Shown piece by piece: positions 34,524 to 37,197 of a stretch of DNA of 37,197 bases. Position numbers and translations under genes: made by a program. A model generated the notes under the pieces. That model saw only the letters and a program-made list of their open reading frames with translations. It ran no database searches and was not told the origin of the DNA. Each line of letters opens with the position of its first letter. The stretch's first letter is position 1. Source of the DNA: a virus; IMG/VR virus record IMGVR_UViG_3300017756_000043, positions 1 to 37,197 of that record. One strand, 5' to 3'.

Positions 34524-35615
34524 ATGAGAGAGATATTTATAGCAATGCTACTTACCACCTCTGCCTTTGGACAGGGTCTTTTGAAGTATAGCACCATATA
34601 TACAAGTGTCTACGGGGGCACACCGATGGAGGCGCAGACTGAGTACTTTGTTTCTCAGGACGGCAATGTAATGGACGTAACCATTGAGAACCCTTTTGAT
34701 TATCGATACACTTTCGGTATACGACGCGTAGCACGTTACGACTACGAGAATAGACAGAACCCTTTCTATGACGGGCACAATCAATCTACGACATCTCTGT
34801 TCGCAACCATTGGAGCCGTAGAAGGCTTTGAATACTTAGCACAATACGACAGAGGACGTCAGCAAGGTAATGACTACATCAATCAGAGATACTTTCTTAG
34901 ATACCTCTCTAAATGGTGGATGGTAAAAGCAGAGGTGTTTAATCAAGGGTTGGTCAATCTTAACTATACACAGGTAGAGTCAAGGCTAAGGCTACACGTT
35001 GGTGAAGTAGACTTCAGTATTGGTGTGGCCGCAAGACAACATCAGGCATACGGATACAACCCGATAGAGGAGTACCTCAAAGACAAGCAATGGTGGGACT
35101 TGGCATATGAGTATGGATACAAGGATGTGGCATATGGTGTAGACCAAGATATGGACGGAGAGGTAGACATATACGATTACATTTGGTGTGACTATGCAGA
35201 CACCAAGGTTGCCGATACCGACGGAGACTTCAGACGATACATATACGGAGACATAGTAAACGACTACAACAAAGCGCGATTGGATGAGGTAGGATTCCTC
35301 GCTTCTCTATCAGCGATAGCCGGTGTGGATTACTACCACTACTCAGAGTCATTTTGGATTCACGCTTGGTCAAGCATTATGCCGTGGCACACGCACATAT
35401 ACGGAGACCATATGTTTTCTTACGAGAACTTTGCAGACAACCTTGAGAACACGAATCATTGGATAGATGGTCAATGGATTGACTACAACTTTGGTAGTGT
35501 CATAGGTTACAAGATTGGACTCAGATGGGGTATATTCGCTGAAGGAGAATATATGAAATATTGGGACCGAGAGGTATTTGAAATAACTGCCGGTATTAAT
35601 TATCAGTTCAGATGA
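34524..35615 (+). CDS. Exported, probable outer-membrane beta-barrel protein, 363 aa
   Basis: A signal peptide is clear (MREIFIAMLLTTSAFGQ, cleavage near residue 16-18). The mature part alternates aromatic and polar residues in many short strands and ends INYQFR, close to the aromatic C-terminal signature of outer-membrane barrels. It is very rich in Tyr, Trp and Asp. Residues 207-218 form a textbook EF-hand-type Ca2+ loop (D207, D209, D211, G212, D215, D218), with a second DxDxD at 231-235. It has no Lys-rich or fibre character. A phage gene for a host-envelope protein could change receptors or block superinfection. A virion role is the alternative. Confidence 0.7.
   Translation: MREIFIAMLLTTSAFGQGLLKYSTIYTSVYGGTPMEAQTEYFVSQDGNVMDVTIENPFDYRYTFGIRRVARYDYENRQNPFYDGHNQSTTSLFATIGAVEGFEYLAQYDRGRQQGNDYINQRYFLRYLSKWWMVKAEVFNQGLVNLNYTQVESRLRLHVGEVDFSIGVAARQHQAYGYNPIEEYLKDKQWWDLAYEYGYKDVAYGVDQDMDGEVDIYDYIWCDYADTKVADTDGDFRRYIYGDIVNDYNKARLDEVGFLASLSAIAGVDYYHYSESFWIHAWSSIMPWHTHIYGDHMFSYENFADNLENTNHWIDGQWIDYNFGSVIGYKIGLRWGIFAEGEYMKYWDREVFEITAGINYQFR
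35142..35177 (+). other. EF-hand-like calcium loop in the exported beta-barrel protein
   Basis: Twelve residues, D-Q-D-M-D-G-E-V-D-I-Y-D (207-218), match every ligand position (1, 3, 5, 9, 12) and the Gly6/Val8 positions of the canonical loop. Calcium binding is inferred. Confidence 0.55.
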
Positions 35616-35722
35616 TGTGGTTTCAAAGAATACTTGATTGGTTCAACGCAGTTGGTTTTTTAAAGATTAACAATGAGTACGACCCTACTACAGGGCCTAA
35701 ACTTATACACAGACGTAGATAG
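35615..35722 (+). CDS. Mini-protein, 35 aa
   Basis: An ATG overlapping the previous stop (TGATG) opens a 35-codon frame, M-W-F-Q-R-I-L-D-W-F to a basic R-R-R end, with TAG at 35720-35722, one base before the next ATG (35724). The exact fit between two genes and the coupling junctions argue for a real gene. The N-terminal half is amphipathic with two Trp; no family is known to me. Confidence 0.6.
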   Translation: MWFQRILDWFNAVGFLKINNEYDPTTGPKLIHRRR

Positions 35723-35723
35723 T

Positions 35724-35921
35724 ATGACACCTAAAAGAATCAGAAAGAAAAAGTCTAAAGTAAACGCAGCGGGTAATTACACTAAGCCCGGGATGCGTAA
35801 GCGTTTGTTTAATCGTATTTTAGCCGGAACCAAAGGTGGTCGTGCCGGACAATGGTCTGCCCGTAAGGCGCAATTGTTAGCGGTACAATACAAGAAGAAC
35901 GGAGGAGGATACACATCATAA
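35724..35921 (+). CDS. Small basic protein with WSARKAQLLA motif, 65 aa
   Basis: An upstream in-frame ATG at 35673 would overlap the mini-protein; the ATG at 35724 (MTPKRIRKKKSKVNA) is preferred, because another gene in this operon starts with the same residues. The rest, KPGMRKRLFNRILAGTKGGR followed by GQWSARKAQLLAVQYKKNGG, is a short domain that is widespread in phages and some bacteria; I believe it is the DUF5872 family, but cannot check. The protein is strongly basic and may bind DNA. The stop TAA overlaps the next ATG. Confidence 0.8.
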   Translation: MTPKRIRKKKSKVNAAGNYTKPGMRKRLFNRILAGTKGGRAGQWSARKAQLLAVQYKKNGGGYTS

Positions 35922-36169
35922 TGGCACTCAAGAAAACACAGAAGTCTCTACAGAATTGGAGTAAAGAAGAGTGGACCACAGGTAGTGGTAAGCCTTCTTT
36001 GGAGACCGGTGAGGCATATCGTCCTAAGAAAGAAATCAAAAGACTTAGGAAGAAAGGGTTGCTGAAAGTAGCCAACAGAATAAAACGCGCTGCTACCAAA
36101 GCCGGTAAGCAGTTTGCACGATATACACAGACCACAAAGATTCGTGGTAGAATAAGACCGAAGAAATAA
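35921..36169 (+). CDS. Small basic phage protein, 82 aa
   Basis: The sequence MALKKTQKSLQNWSKEEWTT followed by GSGKPS and ETGEAYRPKKEIKRL is a pattern common among small proteins of marine phages, where it often sits beside the WSARKAQ protein. The C-terminal half is almost entirely Lys/Arg-rich (about 45-82). The function is unknown; DNA binding or packaging is possible from charge. The TAATG junctions on both sides indicate coupled translation. Confidence 0.8.
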   Translation: MALKKTQKSLQNWSKEEWTTGSGKPSLETGEAYRPKKEIKRLRKKGLLKVANRIKRAATKAGKQFARYTQTTKIRGRIRPKK

Positions 36170-36453
36170 TGTTTCCTTGTAGTGGATGTGGGGCGTGTTG
36201 TCGCCGTGTGGGTTGGATGCCTACAGAAGAACTTTCAAAGCACGGCCTAAAAGCCGACGAGTCAGGAGCGTGTACACACCTTTTACCTGATAATTCTTGT
36301 GAAATTTATGAGACGCGTCCTGATATTTGTAGAGTAGATGTTCAAGCCCAAAAGGAGGACGTTGATATTGACACATACTATCGTGAGAATATCAGACTCT
36401 GTAACGAGTGGATGGACGAGGATGGTATGTCGAACTTAAAAATAACAATGTAA
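36169..36453 (+). CDS. YkgJ-like cysteine-cluster protein, 94 aa
   Basis: The N-terminus CSGCGACC (Cys4, 7, 10, 11) followed by Cys35, Cys44 (CEIYETRP) and Cys54 (PDICR) is the YkgJ/UPF0153 signature, probably coordinating zinc or an iron-sulfur cluster. The family is usually linked to modification or oxygenase-like functions in bacteria, but no reaction is proved. Length agrees with the shorter family members. It overlaps the next gene at TAATG. In this phage it might supply or sense iron, which the lysyl hydroxylase also needs, although the two genes are far apart and on opposite strands. Confidence 0.85.
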   Translation: MFPCSGCGACCRRVGWMPTEELSKHGLKADESGACTHLLPDNSCEIYETRPDICRVDVQAQKEDVDIDTYYRENIRLCNEWMDEDGMSNLKITM

Positions 36454-36803
36454 TGACACCTAAAAGAATTAGACGTAAGAAGAAAGGTTCACCTACGGCA
36501 CCAACAAAACAACTAAAGTTGGTTAATCCTGAAGTGAAGAACTCTGTTACTAAGAAAAGAGGATTCGTGAAAGCGGACCCTGATGCTCAAACGCAACTTA
36601 TTCAATTAAATTCAAAAAAGTTGCGGAGCGATATCACTAAGGTTTACAACGATATGAAAGCCCAAGGTATTGATGGGAATAGTGGTACGGCCGGTTTTTT
36701 ATTGAATAGATTCGAAATGAGCGAGTTCATTAAGAAGGCTAAGAAAGACAACTTGACTAATGCTCAAGCATTGGCTCGATTCAAGAAACAATTTAAATTA
36801 TAA
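36453..36803 (+). CDS. Basic hypothetical protein with shared N-terminal tag, 116 aa
   Basis: The chosen ATG overlaps the previous stop; a longer frame from 36408 would lie inside the cysteine-cluster gene. It starts MTPKRIRRKKKGSPTAP, nearly the same as the 65-residue protein at 35724, then a Lys-rich linker and a helical domain (DITKVYNDMKAQGIDGNS, then FEMSEFIKKAKKDNLT, then ALARFKKQFKL). No family is recognised. The shared tag suggests a common destination, perhaps DNA or the virion interior. Confidence 0.8.
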   Translation: MTPKRIRRKKKGSPTAPTKQLKLVNPEVKNSVTKKRGFVKADPDAQTQLIQLNSKKLRSDITKVYNDMKAQGIDGNSGTAGFLLNRFEMSEFIKKAKKDNLTNAQALARFKKQFKL

Positions 36804-36808
36804 AAACT

Positions 36809-37197
36809 ATGAATCCTACTACTATTCAAAAGGTAAAGGTTCCGACTACAACGGTAACCGGAAAGAAAATGAAGCCTTCATTGACTACGACAATGCAATG
36901 GCAAGACAATTCGTTGACTGAAGCAATCAACGAGGTAAACACGTTTATCAAAAACAAAGGAAACTTTGGAGTGCAAACGGGTAAAGAAAAAGCCTTGATG
37001 AAAAAGGCTGAGAAGATGCTCAAGATGGGTGCCTTCGGAAACCTTGAAACTCTTTTAGAAAAAGAAGTTCAAGCCTACAGACCGGGTATGTTCGGTCAGT
37101 CACACTTCAAAGGATACAAAGAAGTTGCTCCTTCTGAAGTTGTTGACGGCAAGTATAAACAAGTAAGCGGTGATAAGGCTCGTGAGATTGCGCGTAT
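36809..37197 (+). CDS. Hypothetical protein, partial (runs off right edge)
   Basis: ATG at 36809, six bases after the previous stop TAA; the frame is open for 129 codons to the window end. The sequence begins MNPTTIQKVKVPTTTVTGKK, then a helical, Lys/Glu-rich part (AINEVNTFIKNKGNFGVQTG, KALMKKAEKML) and a FKGYKEVAPSEVVDG segment. It is basic like its neighbours. No family is recognised. Confidence 0.75.
   Translation, partial: MNPTTIQKVKVPTTTVTGKKMKPSLTTTMQWQDNSLTEAINEVNTFIKNKGNFGVQTGKEKALMKKAEKMLKMGAFGNLETLLEKEVQAYRPGMFGQSHFKGYKEVAPSEVVDGKYKQVSGDKAREIAR

Noticed and set aside
1-37197. Alternative genetic code (stop recoding occurs in some crAss-like phages)
   Set aside because: All long genes are intact with the standard code, and TAA, TAG and TGA all appear as natural gene ends.

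Overview
This window is part of a tailed double-stranded DNA phage genome, most likely a short-tailed (podovirus) crAss-like phage of an aerobic, probably marine, Bacteroidota host. Three things support this. The gene order is terminase-side protein, TerL, portal, acidic scaffold, major capsid protein, fibres, three small ring/connector proteins, a roughly 1,280-residue tail nozzle ('muzzle') protein, then internal/cargo proteins ending in a giant protein. The TerL and nozzle sequences look like that lineage. TAnnTTTG boxes, the Bacteroidota -7 promoter element, lie just upstream of several genes. The standard genetic code applies. There are no tRNA or rRNA genes, no CRISPR and no insertion sequences that I can see, and no gene-free stretch longer than about 110 bases.

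Layout: positions 1-33588 form one leftward (minus-strand) virion block. Read in the direction of transcription it contains a terminase-side protein (33588-32974), TerL, portal, scaffold, major capsid protein, a 274-residue unknown, two small fibre/adaptor proteins, a 587-residue repeat fibre, a 1,012-residue collagen-like fibre, a 739-residue modification enzyme, a small coiled-coil protein, three ring-type proteins, the nozzle, two internal-virion candidates, and a giant polyvalent protein of at least 2,812 residues that runs off the left edge. Three intrinsic terminators punctuate the capsid and fibre region. From 33602 a second, rightward block of tightly overlapping small genes starts: a basic Cys-containing protein, a one-TM holin-like protein, an exported thioredoxin-fold protein without its cysteines, an exported beta-barrel-like protein, a 35-residue mini-protein, several very basic small proteins, a YkgJ-type cysteine-cluster protein, and a gene running off the right edge.

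The most striking content is the pair at 17238-22533. The fibre gene encodes a collagen-like protein with about 39 copies of a [V/T]-K-G-Q-K-G core, which makes roughly a hundred X-Lys-Gly sites. Directly downstream, one polypeptide carries three domains in a row: a GT4-like GT-B glycosyltransferase, a GT25 (procollagen galactosyltransferase-like) domain, and a PLOD-like Fe(II)/2-oxoglutarate lysyl hydroxylase. These are the three activities animals use to make glucosyl-galactosyl-hydroxylysine on collagen. The inference is that the phage hydroxylates and then glycosylates the lysines of its own fibre. The hydroxylase needs O2, which fits an aerobic host.

A second point of interest is the giant left-edge protein, which carries a zincin metallopeptidase motif (HEYSH) and an ADP-ribosyltransferase-like region, as in the polyvalent proteins that some phages inject. 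A third is the pair of exported proteins in the rightward operon, which suggests remodelling of the host envelope.
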